The notes under the pieces are model-generated. The model made no database searches, was not told where the DNA came from, and worked only from the letters and a program-made list of their open reading frames with translations. Source: Streptomyces sp. NRRL WC-3626 (GTDB taxonomy: Bacteria > Actinomycetota > Actinomycetes > Streptomycetales > Streptomycetaceae). Taken from it: 64,000 nucleotides of DNA. The DNA is taken from the NCBI RefSeq assembly GCF_000718785.1, contig NZ_JOCA01000025.1:62001-126000 (forward strand), given 5' to 3'. Positions 55,219 through 63,370 of the stretch are shown in pieces. How positions within the stretch are numbered: position 1 is the first letter of the stretch; each line of letters opens with the position of its first letter. The translations under genes and the position numbers were made by a program.

Positions 55219-55953
55219 TCATTCCGGCTGCCAGATCCGGGACAGGGCCTCAGGGCTGAGTACTTGCTCCGGTGAGCCCTGGGCGACCAGCCGTCCGTCG
55301 CTGAGGAGCAGACAGGCGTCGGCCGAGCGGGCGGCCTCCAGGTCGTGCGTGGCCTGGACGACGGTCGTGCCGTCGGCGACCAGGTCCGTCAGGAGGGTCG
55401 TGATCCGCGCCCGGGCTTCGGGGTCCAGCCCGGTGGTCGGCTCGTCCAGCAGCAGCAGGTCGGACTGCTGGGCGAGGCCCTGGGCGATCAGCACGCGCTG
55501 GCGCTGCCCGCCGGACAGCTCGCCGAGTTGGCGGGCGGCGAGGCCCAGGACGCCCAGCCGCTCCATGGCGGAGTCGACCACGGTCCGGTCGTGGCGGGTC
55601 AGCCGCCGCCACAGCCCCCGCTGCCCCCAACGGCCCATCTCCACGGTCTGTCGCGCGGTGAGCGGCAGCGCGTCGCCGACGGCACCACGCTGCGGGACGA
55701 AGGCCGGCGGACGGCCGGGTGCGTAAGTGAGCTGCCCGGATGTGGCATCGATCACTCCGGCGAGGACACCGAGGAGTGTGGACTTGCCGCTCCCGTTCGG
55801 TCCGACGAGCGCCGTCATCGCCAACGCCCGTATGTCGGCAGTGAGTTGGCGCAGTACAAGCCTGCCCGGATAGCCCGCTTCCAGACCGGTGACGCGAACG
55901 CGCTGATCGTTCGCTTCGGCATCGGGGGATTCGAGGCGGTGTTTGTTGAACAT
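55219..55953 (-). CDS. aztA: Zinc ABC transporter ATPase
   Basis: The 244-residue ZnuC/AztA-type ATPase has Walker A GPNGSGKSTLL, signature LSGGQRQRVLIAQ, Walker B LLLLDEPTTGLD and switch His in QATHDLEAA. It drives zinc import with the divergent permease gene 24 bp away. ATG 55953 is used; ATG 55962 adds three residues. Both fall in the Zur-like box, so the transcript must be leaderless or very short-leadered. Confidence 0.9.
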   Translation of the reverse strand: MFNKHRLESPDAEANDQRVRVTGLEAGYPGRLVLRQLTADIRALAMTALVGPNGSGKSTLLGVLAGVIDATSGQLTYAPGRPPAFVPQRGAVGDALPLTARQTVEMGRWGQRGLWRRLTRHDRTVVDSAMERLGVLGLAARQLGELSGGQRQRVLIAQGLAQQSDLLLLDEPTTGLDPEARARITTLLTDLVADGTTVVQATHDLEAARSADACLLLSDGRLVAQGSPEQVLSPEALSRIWQPE

Positions 55954-55967
55954 GATTGTCATTGTAG
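55947..55967. promoter_or_regulatory. Zur-type box between aztA and aztB
   Basis: A 21-bp element with the core ATGATTGTCAT and flanking TGAAC/TTGTAG matches the S. coelicolor Zur pattern (TGAAAATGATTTTCATTTTCA-like, given from memory) at about 16 of 21 positions. It fills the 24-bp gap and overlaps the aztA start. TAGTGT (55965-55970) could be the -10 of a leaderless aztB transcript. Zinc repression of both strands follows. Confidence 0.75.
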
Positions 55968-55977
55968 TGTTCGCCGT

Positions 55978-56862
55978 ATGGAGTGGTTGACGGCCCCTTT
56001 CGAAGTGGCCTTTGTGCAGCGGGCCCTGTGGGCCGGGATTCTGGTGTCGGCGATCTGCGCCCTCGCGGGGACATGGGTGGTGCTGAGGGGGATGGCCTTC
56101 CTCGGTGACGCCATGTCCCACGGCCTGCTGCCGGGCGTCGCGATCGCCGCACTGCTCGGAGGCAACCTGCTGGTGGGGGCGGTGGCGAGCGCGGCTGTCA
56201 TGACGGCGGGTGTCACCGCCCTCGGCCGCACTCCGAGGCTGTCCCAGGACACCGGTATCGGCCTGCTGTTCGTCGGCATGCTGTCGCTCGGCGTCATCAT
56301 CGTGTCCCGCTCGCAGTCCTTCGCCGTGGACCTCACCGGGTTCCTCTTCGGTGACGTACTCGCCGTACGCGAGAGCGATCTGGCCCTCCTCGGGCTGGCG
56401 CTGCTGCTGGCGCTGGCCGTCTCGGCCCTCGGTCACCGGGCCTTCCTGGCGCTGGCGTTCGACGAGCGCAAGGCCAGGACGCTCGGCCTGAGGCCCGGGC
56501 CGGCGCACGCCGTGCTCCTCGGCCTGCTGGCCCTGGCCATCGTGGCCTCCTTCCACATCGTGGGAACGCTGCTCGTCCTCGGCCTGCTCATCGCCCCGCC
56601 GGCGGCGGCCCTGCCCTGGGCGCGCGGCGTGCGGGGCGTCATGGTCCTCGCGGCGCTCCTCGGCGCGGCCGCCACCTTCGGCGGCCTGCTGCTCTCCTGG
56701 CATCTGAGCACCGCGGCCGGCGCGACCGTCTCGGCTCTCGCCGTCAGCCTCTTCTTCCTGTCCCACCTGGCATCCGGGATACGACACAGGCGCCGCGCGG
56801 ACATCCCCCGGCCCGCCGCCGACCCCGGGCATGCCCCCACGACCCGACCGAACGAAACCTGA
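55978..56862 (+). CDS. aztB: Zinc ABC transporter permease
   Basis: The 294-residue permease of the ZnuB/AztB family has about eight helices (LVSAICALAGTWVVLRGMAF; GDAMSHGLLPGVAIAALLGG; FHIVGTLLVLGLLIAPPAAA). GDAMSHGLLPG is the family mark in the coupling region. The C-terminal tail is rich in Pro and Arg. ATG 55978 is 14 bp from the aztA start region. An aztD gene follows. Confidence 0.92.
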   Translation: MEWLTAPFEVAFVQRALWAGILVSAICALAGTWVVLRGMAFLGDAMSHGLLPGVAIAALLGGNLLVGAVASAAVMTAGVTALGRTPRLSQDTGIGLLFVGMLSLGVIIVSRSQSFAVDLTGFLFGDVLAVRESDLALLGLALLLALAVSALGHRAFLALAFDERKARTLGLRPGPAHAVLLGLLALAIVASFHIVGTLLVLGLLIAPPAAALPWARGVRGVMVLAALLGAAATFGGLLLSWHLSTAAGATVSALAVSLFFLSHLASGIRHRRRADIPRPAADPGHAPTTRPNET

Positions 56863-56872
56863 GGCGATCCCC

Positions 56873-58105
56873 TTGTTCGTCCGAAAACACGTCACCTCCC
56901 TGACACCGGTACTCCTCTCCGCTGTTCTGCTGACCGCGAGCTGCGCCGCCCACGACGACGAGCCCGGACCCGGGACCGGATCAAAGGGTGCTTCCCCCAC
57001 CCCCCACGGCCATGTCGACGGCGCCACCGAGGCGGCCGAGCAGCAGTCCCGGCTCATCCTCGGCGACCGCGCCACCGGCGAGACCCGGGTACTGGACCTC
57101 GTCACCGGCAAGGTCCACGAGACAGCACGCAGAGCAGGGGTCACCGGACTCACCACGGACGGCCGCTACGGCTACTTCCACGGCACCGACGGCATCCACG
57201 TCCTCGACAGCGGCGCGTGGACGGTCGACCACGGAGACCACGTGCACTACTACCGCGCGAAGATCCAGGAGACCGGCGAACTCCCCGGCGGCACCGGCAC
57301 GAGCGTCCGCAGCGACGCGGGCGTGACCGTGGTGACGGACACCCGCGGAAGAGCGGGTGTGCACCCCCGCTCCGACTCAGCGACGGGCACACCCGTCCGG
57401 CTTCCCGGCAGCTACGCCGGGGCCGTGGTCCCGTACGCGGAACACCTGATCGCCCTGACACGCGACGGCGACGGTCCCGCGCGGGTCGTCGTGCTCGACC
57501 GGTCGGGCAAGCGCGTCGCCTCCCCGGCGTCCGAGTGCGAGGACCCGCGGGGCGACGCGGTCACCCGGCGGGGAGTCGTCCTCGGTTGCGCCGACGGCGC
57601 CCTGCTCGTCCACGAGGACGACGGCGGGTTCACCGCCGAGAAGATCCCGTACGGCGAGGACGTGCCGGAAGAGGAGCGGGCGACGGGGTTCCGCCACCGT
57701 CCGGGCAGCACCGCCCTCACCGCCCCCGCGGGGAAGAACGCCGTCTGGGTCCTGGACGTGACCCGACACGCCTGGACCAGGGTGGAGACCGGCCAGGTGA
57801 TCGCCGCGAACACCGCGGGCGAGGGAGCACCGCTGGTCGTCCTGGAGGACGACGGAGCCCTGCACGGCTACGACATGTCCAGCGGCAGGGAGACCGCCGT
57901 CACCGATGCCCTGCTGAAGGACGTCCCGAAGGCGGTGACCGGCGGCACAACGGCACCGGTGATCGAGATCGACCGGAGCCGGGCCTACCTCAACGACCCG
58001 TCGGGCAGGCGCGTGTACGAGATCGACTACAACGACGGCCTCCGCGTCGCCCGCACGTTCGATCTGGACGTCCGGCCGTCCCTCATGGTGGAGACGGGCC
58101 GATGA
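56873..58105 (+). CDS. aztD: AztD-type zinc chaperone lipoprotein (first copy)
   Basis: This lipoprotein of about 410 residues has a beta-propeller and a signal ending in LLTASCAA (lipobox Cys). A His-rich leader (HGHVDG) and VDHGDHVHYYRAK carry likely zinc ligands; the latter is typical of AztD, which hands zinc to the binding protein AztC. TTG 56873 follows GAGG and gives a short lipoprotein signal; ATG 56831 inside the permease 3' end is the alternative. Its stop overlaps aztC by 4 bp. Confidence 0.82.
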   Translation: MFVRKHVTSLTPVLLSAVLLTASCAAHDDEPGPGTGSKGASPTPHGHVDGATEAAEQQSRLILGDRATGETRVLDLVTGKVHETARRAGVTGLTTDGRYGYFHGTDGIHVLDSGAWTVDHGDHVHYYRAKIQETGELPGGTGTSVRSDAGVTVVTDTRGRAGVHPRSDSATGTPVRLPGSYAGAVVPYAEHLIALTRDGDGPARVVVLDRSGKRVASPASECEDPRGDAVTRRGVVLGCADGALLVHEDDGGFTAEKIPYGEDVPEEERATGFRHRPGSTALTAPAGKNAVWVLDVTRHAWTRVETGQVIAANTAGEGAPLVVLEDDGALHGYDMSSGRETAVTDALLKDVPKAVTGGTTAPVIEIDRSRAYLNDPSGRRVYEIDYNDGLRVARTFDLDVRPSLMVETGR

Positions 58106-59052
58106 GCATGCGCGCGAGGGCCGCGCGAGTGCGCGCCCTGTTGCTGACCCTGGTCGCCTTCCTCGTTCTCGCCGCCACGGCGACCGGCTGCACGGGCGGC
58201 GGCGACGACCGGCCCCGGATCGTGGTGACGACCAACATCCTCGGTGACATCACCCGCGAGATCGCCGGCGACGAGGCGGGCGTCAGCGTCCTGATGAAGC
58301 CCAACGCCGACCCGCACTCCTTCGGCCTGTCGGCCGTGCAGGCCGCCGAGCTGGAGAACGCCGACCTGGTCGTCCACAACGGCCTGGGCCTGGAGGAGAA
58401 CGTACTGCGGCATGTGGAGGCGGCCCGCGCGGCGGGCGTGGCCACCTTCGCGGCCGGTGAGGCGGCCGACCCCCTCAGCTTCCACACGGGCGCCGCCGAC
58501 GTGGACGGAGAGCCCGACCCGCACTTCTGGACCGATCCCGACCGTGTGCGCAAGGCCGCGGGCCTCCTCGCCGACCGGATCGTCGAGCACGTCGAGGGCG
58601 TGGACGAGAAGACGGTCCGGGACAACGCGGCCCGCTACGACGGACAACTCGGCGACCTCACCGCCTGGATGGAGAAGACGTTCGCCGCCGTCCCCGAGGA
58701 CCGGCGCGCCCTGGTGACCAACCACCACGTCTTCGGATACCTCGCCGACCGCTTCGGCCTCCGCGTGATCGGCGCGGTCGTTCCCAGCGGCACGACACTC
58801 GCCTCCCCGAGCTCCTCCGACCTGCGCTCCCTCACGCAGGCCATGGAGGAGGCCGGCGTACGCACCGTATTCGTCGACTCCTCCCAGCCCACCCGGCTGG
58901 CGGAGGTCCTGCGCCAGGAGATGGGCGGTGACGTGGACGTCGTCGCCCTGTACTCCGAATCCCTGACCGAGAAGGGCCAGGGCGCCGGCACCTACCTGGA
59001 CATGATGCGCGCCAACACCACGGCCATGGCCGAGGGCCTCACCGGCGACTGA
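58102..59052 (+). CDS. aztC: Zinc-binding lipoprotein of the ABC importer
   Basis: The 316-residue cluster A-I solute-binding protein has a lipobox ATATGCTG (Cys about residue 30). Zinc ligands are in NADPHSFGLS, EPDPHFWTD and VTNHHVFGYLADRFGL, plus the late Asp in TVFVDSS. It lacks the His-rich loop of ZnuA, as AztC proteins do. The start overlaps the upstream aztD by 4 bp. It supplies zinc to the AztAB complex. Confidence 0.93.
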   Translation: MSMRARAARVRALLLTLVAFLVLAATATGCTGGGDDRPRIVVTTNILGDITREIAGDEAGVSVLMKPNADPHSFGLSAVQAAELENADLVVHNGLGLEENVLRHVEAARAAGVATFAAGEAADPLSFHTGAADVDGEPDPHFWTDPDRVRKAAGLLADRIVEHVEGVDEKTVRDNAARYDGQLGDLTAWMEKTFAAVPEDRRALVTNHHVFGYLADRFGLRVIGAVVPSGTTLASPSSSDLRSLTQAMEEAGVRTVFVDSSQPTRLAEVLRQEMGGDVDVVALYSESLTEKGQGAGTYLDMMRANTTAMAEGLTGD

Positions 59053-59140
59053 ACGAACACACCCCCGCGGCCCGGCGGACCGAACGCCGACCGCTCCACC
59101 CCCTGACCCGCCCTGACCGGGGCCGGAGAGGAAACACACC

Positions 59141-60343
59141 ATGAACAAGCCCACGCGTGCCCGAATGGTCATGGGCACGGCCCTCGCCGTGGCGGCATCG
59201 ATGGCACTGACCGCCTGCGGCGGCGGCACCGACGACGCCTCGACCGGCGCCGAGCCGAAGCCGACCGGGAACCGCGGGACAGCCACGGTCGCCGACCCGC
59301 TGGTCGCCTCCTACGACGGGGGACTGTACGTTCTTGACGGCGAGACCCTGGAACTGGCGAGGACCATCGAGCTGCCCGGCTTCAACCGGGTCAACCCGGC
59401 GGGCGACCAGGACCACGTCGTCATCTCCACCGACACCGGCTTCCGCGTCCTCGACGCCGCCCGCCAGACCTTCACGGAGACCGAGTTCAAGGGTTCCAAG
59501 CCCGGTCACGTCGTACGGCACGGGGGCAGGACGGCCCTGTTCACCGACGGCACCGGGGAGGTGAACGTCTTCGACCCCGCGGACCTCGGCGGCTCCGGCC
59601 GGCCGCGGGCACGTACCTACACCTCCGCCGAGCCCCACCACGGAGTCGCCATCGAGCTGACCAACGGCGAACTGGTCAGCACCCTGGGCACCGAGGAGAA
59701 GCGCAGCGGCGCCCTCGTCCTCGACAAGGACGGCAAGGAGATCGCACGCGCCGAGAACTGCCCGGGAGTGCACGGCGAGGCCGCCGCCAAGGACGAGGTG
59801 GTCGCTCTCGGCTGCGAGGACGGCGTACTGCTCTACAGGGACGGCGAGTTCACCAAGGTCGACGCCCCCGACGACTACGCACGCACCGGCAACCAGGCGG
59901 GCAGCGACGCCTCCCCGATCCTCCTGGGCGACTACAAGACCGACCCCGAGGCGGAACTGGAACGGCCCACCCGCATATCGCTGATCGACACCCGCTCCGC
60001 CACGATGAAGCTGGTCGACCTCGGCACCAGTTACTCCTTCCGCTCGCTCGCCCGCGGCCCGCACGGCGAGGCACTCGTGCTCGGCACCGACGGCGTACTC
60101 CACAGCATCGACCCGGAGACCGGGAAGGTGGAGAAGCGGATCGAGGCGGTCGGTGCGTGGACGGAGCCCCTGGACTGGCAGCAGCCCCGGCCCACCCTGT
60201 TCGTCCGTGACCACACGGCGTACGTCTCCGACCCGGGCAAGCGCCAACTGCACGCCTTCGACCTGGAGTCGGGCAAGAAGCTGACGTCCGTGACCCTGCC
60301 GAAGAGCACCAACGAACTGTCCGGCACGGTGGCCGGCCACTGA
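59141..60343 (+). CDS. aztD: AztD-type zinc chaperone lipoprotein (second copy)
   Basis: The 400-residue lipoprotein (SMALTACGGG lipobox) has a beta-propeller like the first AztD (GLYVLDGETLELARTIELPG; HVVISTDTGFRVLD). Zinc-ligand candidates are in PGHVVRHGG, EPHHGVAIEL and CPGVHGEA. It lies 88 bp after aztC and before a strong hairpin. Two AztD paralogs in one locus suggest different partners or zinc affinities. Confidence 0.85.
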   Translation: MNKPTRARMVMGTALAVAASMALTACGGGTDDASTGAEPKPTGNRGTATVADPLVASYDGGLYVLDGETLELARTIELPGFNRVNPAGDQDHVVISTDTGFRVLDAARQTFTETEFKGSKPGHVVRHGGRTALFTDGTGEVNVFDPADLGGSGRPRARTYTSAEPHHGVAIELTNGELVSTLGTEEKRSGALVLDKDGKEIARAENCPGVHGEAAAKDEVVALGCEDGVLLYRDGEFTKVDAPDDYARTGNQAGSDASPILLGDYKTDPEAELERPTRISLIDTRSATMKLVDLGTSYSFRSLARGPHGEALVLGTDGVLHSIDPETGKVEKRIEAVGAWTEPLDWQQPRPTLFVRDHTAYVSDPGKRQLHAFDLESGKKLTSVTLPKSTNELSGTVAGH

Positions 60344-60357
60344 CCGGCCTCTCTGCC

Positions 60358-60392
60358 GCAACGCCCGCCGACCCTTTGCCGGCGGGCGTTGC
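60358..60392 (+). terminator. Hairpin after the zinc operon
   Basis: GCAACGCCCGCCG (60358-60370) pairs with CGGCGGGCGTTGC (60380-60392), a perfect 13-bp stem with a 9-base loop. It begins 15 bp after the second aztD stop. No T-tract follows, as is usual in high-GC actinobacteria. Confidence 0.8.
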
Positions 60393-60414
60393 GCACGGGT
60401 GCTAGCTTCCTCCC

Positions 60415-61044
60415 GTGGCGGAACACCAGGATGAGACCAAGGCTGCCTACGACGGCGTCGTCGAGCTCTACGCGTCGCTGTTCGCCGATCGGCTGGAGAC
60501 CCACCCGTTCTCACGGAACATGATCCGCACGTTTGCCGAACTCGTGCGCGAGACGGGCAATCCGCGGGCGGCCGACGTCGGATGCGGGCCCGGGCATCTG
60601 ACGGCCATGCTGAACGAACTCGGCCTGGACGCCCGCGGTTTCGACCTTTCCCCGGGCATGGTCGACCACGCCAGGCGGGCCTGTCCAAAGCTGCGCTTCG
60701 ATGAGGCGACGATGGAGTCCCTGCCGCTCGAGGACGGCACGCTCGGCGGAGTGCTGGCCCACTACTCGATGATCCACACCCCACCCGGAGAAGTGCCCGC
60801 GTTGCTCGCCGAGCAGGTGCGCGTCCTGGCGCCCGGGGGCCTGCTTCTGGTCTCGTTCTTCGCGACCGACGGACCGGAACCGATCCCCTTCGACCACAAG
60901 GTGACACCCGCCTACAGCTGGCCGGCGGACCGGTTCGCCGAACTGCTGGCCGGGGCCGGCCTCGTCACGTTCGCCCGGCTGCTGCACGACCCCGCCTCCG
61001 AACGGGGCTTCCTCGACGCCCACTTGCTCGCCCGCCGCCCCTGA
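60415..61044 (+). CDS. Class I SAM-dependent methyltransferase
   Basis: The 209-residue methyltransferase has motif I ADVGCGPGHLTAML (about residues 53-66), the acidic residue in ARGFDLSPGM and motif post-I LEDGTLGGVLAHYSMIH. Substrate unknown. GTG 60415 is used because the conserved helix (TKAAYDGVVELYASLF) starts soon after. It lies directly behind the zinc-operon terminator. Confidence 0.9.
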   Translation: MAEHQDETKAAYDGVVELYASLFADRLETHPFSRNMIRTFAELVRETGNPRAADVGCGPGHLTAMLNELGLDARGFDLSPGMVDHARRACPKLRFDEATMESLPLEDGTLGGVLAHYSMIHTPPGEVPALLAEQVRVLAPGGLLLVSFFATDGPEPIPFDHKVTPAYSWPADRFAELLAGAGLVTFARLLHDPASERGFLDAHLLARRP

Positions 61045-61080
61045 GGCCCCTGCGGGCGCCCCTTTGGGGGGCCGACGAGG

Positions 61081-61977
61081 TCACGTGCCCGCGGAACCCT
61101 CCGTGAACGCGGTGGCGTGGTCGGCGACCCACTGACGAAACGTCCGGGGCGCCGTCCCCAGGATGTCGGCCACCGAACCGGTGAGGTACGCGGGCTGTCC
61201 GACCGCCGCGCTCCACGCGGTGAGCAGCATGTCGACGACCGGTCCCGGCGCCGTGCCCCGCGACACATTCCGGAACTCGTCCGGCGTCATCTCCTCGAAA
61301 GCGATCCGGATCCCCAGGGCGTCCGCGATGACGGCCACCTGCGCGGCCTGGGTGAGTGATGCGGGACCCGTGAGGACGTAGTCGCCTCCGGCGTGACCGT
61401 CCTGGCTCAGTGCCCGCGCCGCGACGGCTGCGACGTCGCGGTCGTCGACCGGCGCCGACTCGGCGGCGCCGTAGGGCCACCGGACGACCTCACCGGTCCG
61501 GATCGCGGGCGCCCACCAGGCCTGCGAGTTCGACGCGAGCATCCCCGGCCGGATGATCGTCGACCGGAGTCCGGTGGCCGCGATGAGCCGCTCGATGCCG
61601 GCGTGCAGCACGGCCACGGGATTGGGCTGCTGGAAGAAGGGGTGCGGCGTCCTGTGCGGGGAGGAGAGGAGGACGACCCGCCGTACGTGTGCTGCCAGCC
61701 GCTCGACGACCGCCGCTGCGGTCCGGGGAGGTGCGGTCCAGACGAGGAAGACCGCACCCGCGCCCCGCAGGGCCGGGTCGAGCGACTCGGGCACGGTGAG
61801 GTCACCGCTGAACACCTCGACCTCCGGCGGCAGGGCCGCCGTCGCCTCGGAGCGGCGGGTGAGGGCGCGCACCGGCACGCCCTCGTCGAGGAGCCGGCCG
61901 ACGACGAGGCGGCCGATCCGGCCTGTCGCCCCGGTCACGAGCACGGGAGGAATGTCTGTCTGTGTCATGCCGCCCAT
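61081..61977 (-). CDS. NmrA-like NAD(P)-binding protein
   Basis: The 298-residue atypical SDR has VLVTGATGRIGRLVV (GxxGxxG) and a SDR_a5/NmrA-like body with IIRPGMLASNSQAWWAP. No YxxxK catalytic pair is obvious, so it may be a redox sensor or a reductase of unknown substrate. Starts at 61977 and 61968 are both possible. It faces a TetR gene over a spacer with repeated operator elements. Confidence 0.88.
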   Translation of the reverse strand: MGGMTQTDIPPVLVTGATGRIGRLVVGRLLDEGVPVRALTRRSEATAALPPEVEVFSGDLTVPESLDPALRGAGAVFLVWTAPPRTAAAVVERLAAHVRRVVLLSSPHRTPHPFFQQPNPVAVLHAGIERLIAATGLRSTIIRPGMLASNSQAWWAPAIRTGEVVRWPYGAAESAPVDDRDVAAVAARALSQDGHAGGDYVLTGPASLTQAAQVAVIADALGIRIAFEEMTPDEFRNVSRGTAPGPVVDMLLTAWSAAVGQPAYLTGSVADILGTAPRTFRQWVADHATAFTEGSAGT

Positions 61978-61986
61978 AGAAACGTT

Positions 61987-62023
61987 ACTCGGTTAAAAAA
62001 GCAACTCGGTAACGAATGTTACC
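61987..62023. promoter_or_regulatory. TetR operator region
   Basis: GGTAAC-GAAT-GTTACC (62008-62023) is a perfect 6-bp-arm palindrome ending 8 bp before the TetR ATG. ACTCGGTTA (61987-61995) and ACTCGGTAA (62004-62012) are near-direct repeats, and GTTAC also occurs near 61984. The elements fill the 54-bp gap between the two divergent genes. Confidence 0.6.
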
Positions 62024-62031
62024 CTGGTCGG

Positions 62032-62628
62032 ATGAACGAGCCGACGGGGCTGCGGGCCCGCAAGCGGGAACGGACGCGGGACGCCATCGGCGCCGCGGCC
62101 GTCTCGCTGTTTCTGGAGCACGGCTTCGACCGCGTCTCGGTCAACGACGTCGCCGCGGCCGCCGAGGTCTCCAAGCCGACCCTCTTCCGGTACTTCCCCA
62201 CCAAGGAAGACCTGGTGCTGCACCGGTTCGCCGACCACCAGGGGGAAGCCGCACGCGTCGTGCGTCATCGAGAGTCCGGCGCCGAGCCGCTGGATGCCCT
62301 GCATCGTCACTTCCGCGCCGGCCTCGACCGGTACGACCCCGTCACCGGCCTCAACGATCACCCCGAGGTGGTGGCCTTCCACCGGCTGGTCTTCACCACC
62401 CCGAGCCTGGCGGGACGGCTCACGCGCTACCGGCTCGAGGACGAGGAGGCGCTGGCCGACGCCCTGGGCGAAGGCATCCGGGCACGCCTGCTGGCCGCCC
62501 AGGTGCTCGCGGTCCAGCGGGTGCTCGCCCGCACCAACTGGCAGAGGATCGCCGACGGCCGCACCGCACACGACGTCCATCCCGAGGCCGTGGCCGACGC
62601 CGGGCTGGCGTTCGCCCGGCTACGCTGA
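62032..62628 (+). CDS. TetR family regulator
   Basis: The 198-residue regulator has an HTH with VSVNDVAAAAEVSKPTLFRY and a C-terminal domain of the kind found in many Streptomyces TetR proteins (HPEVVAFHRLVFTTPSLAGR). ATG 62032 lies 8 bp after the palindrome, without a clear ribosome binding site. It probably represses itself and the divergent NmrA-like gene. Confidence 0.9.
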   Translation: MNEPTGLRARKRERTRDAIGAAAVSLFLEHGFDRVSVNDVAAAAEVSKPTLFRYFPTKEDLVLHRFADHQGEAARVVRHRESGAEPLDALHRHFRAGLDRYDPVTGLNDHPEVVAFHRLVFTTPSLAGRLTRYRLEDEEALADALGEGIRARLLAAQVLAVQRVLARTNWQRIADGRTAHDVHPEAVADAGLAFARLR

Positions 62629-62731
62629 CGCGGGTCACCAAGTCGTCCTGGCGGCCTACCTGTTCGCCGGCCCACGACGGTCGGGGTCTGTGCGCCCCGC
62701 CGATCCCGTCCGCACGCCCCGGGAGCGGAAG

Positions 62732-63208
62732 TCAGCTCATGACCTCGCGGGCCGCGTCCAGGAACGCGAGCCGGTTGTCCTCCAGGTAGTCCCGTACGCT
62801 CTCGCCGTCCGGCAGCCCTTCCCACACCGTTCGGTTGAGGTCGAGGAAGTACGCGCGCGCCGCGTCGTGCACGGCCAGGGGGAACTGGAGGCGGATGAGC
62901 CGTTCCGCGACCCACAGCCTGTTCATGACGTCCTGGGTCATGAGGAACCAGTCGTGTGTGTCGTCCCACCCGGAGGGCCGGCTGAGGGCGGAGCGTTCGG
63001 CCTCGGCGCCCACTTCGATGAACCGCTCCAGCAACGTCAGCCGTTCCGCCCGCCGAGCCTCGGACACGGCGATCTGCTGCCGTCGCTGTTCGGCGCGTTC
63101 CGCCGAGAGCTGGGTCCTGTGCTGCACGAGATAGGACAACGACCCGCCGAGGACGACGCCGCCCAGCGATATGAGTGCGACCCAGACCTGACCCGACATG
63201 GCCGTCAT
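62732..63208 (-). CDS. Membrane-anchored coiled-coil protein
   Basis: The 158-residue protein has one N-terminal helix (WVALISLGGVVLGGSLSYLV), then a charged coiled coil (LSAERAEQRRQQIAVSEARR) and a helical cytoplasmic part. I do not recognise a domain; similar short anchored proteins are common in Streptomyces. An ATG three codons in (MSGQVW) is also possible. Confidence 0.75.
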   Translation of the reverse strand: MTAMSGQVWVALISLGGVVLGGSLSYLVQHRTQLSAERAEQRRQQIAVSEARRAERLTLLERFIEVGAEAERSALSRPSGWDDTHDWFLMTQDVMNRLWVAERLIRLQFPLAVHDAARAYFLDLNRTVWEGLPDGESVRDYLEDNRLAFLDAAREVMS

Positions 63209-63370
63209 CGTCCCACGCCGGCGGCGAGAACCTCGTCGGTTCGGCCGAAGCCGGAACAGCTCCGACCGCCGACCCGGTTCTGGGCCGGATTATGACTTCC
63301 GGACATGGTGAGGACGGCGATAGAGAGGGGGAGCCGTGGGGATTTCGTGAACCCGTCAAGCGGGGGGCCG

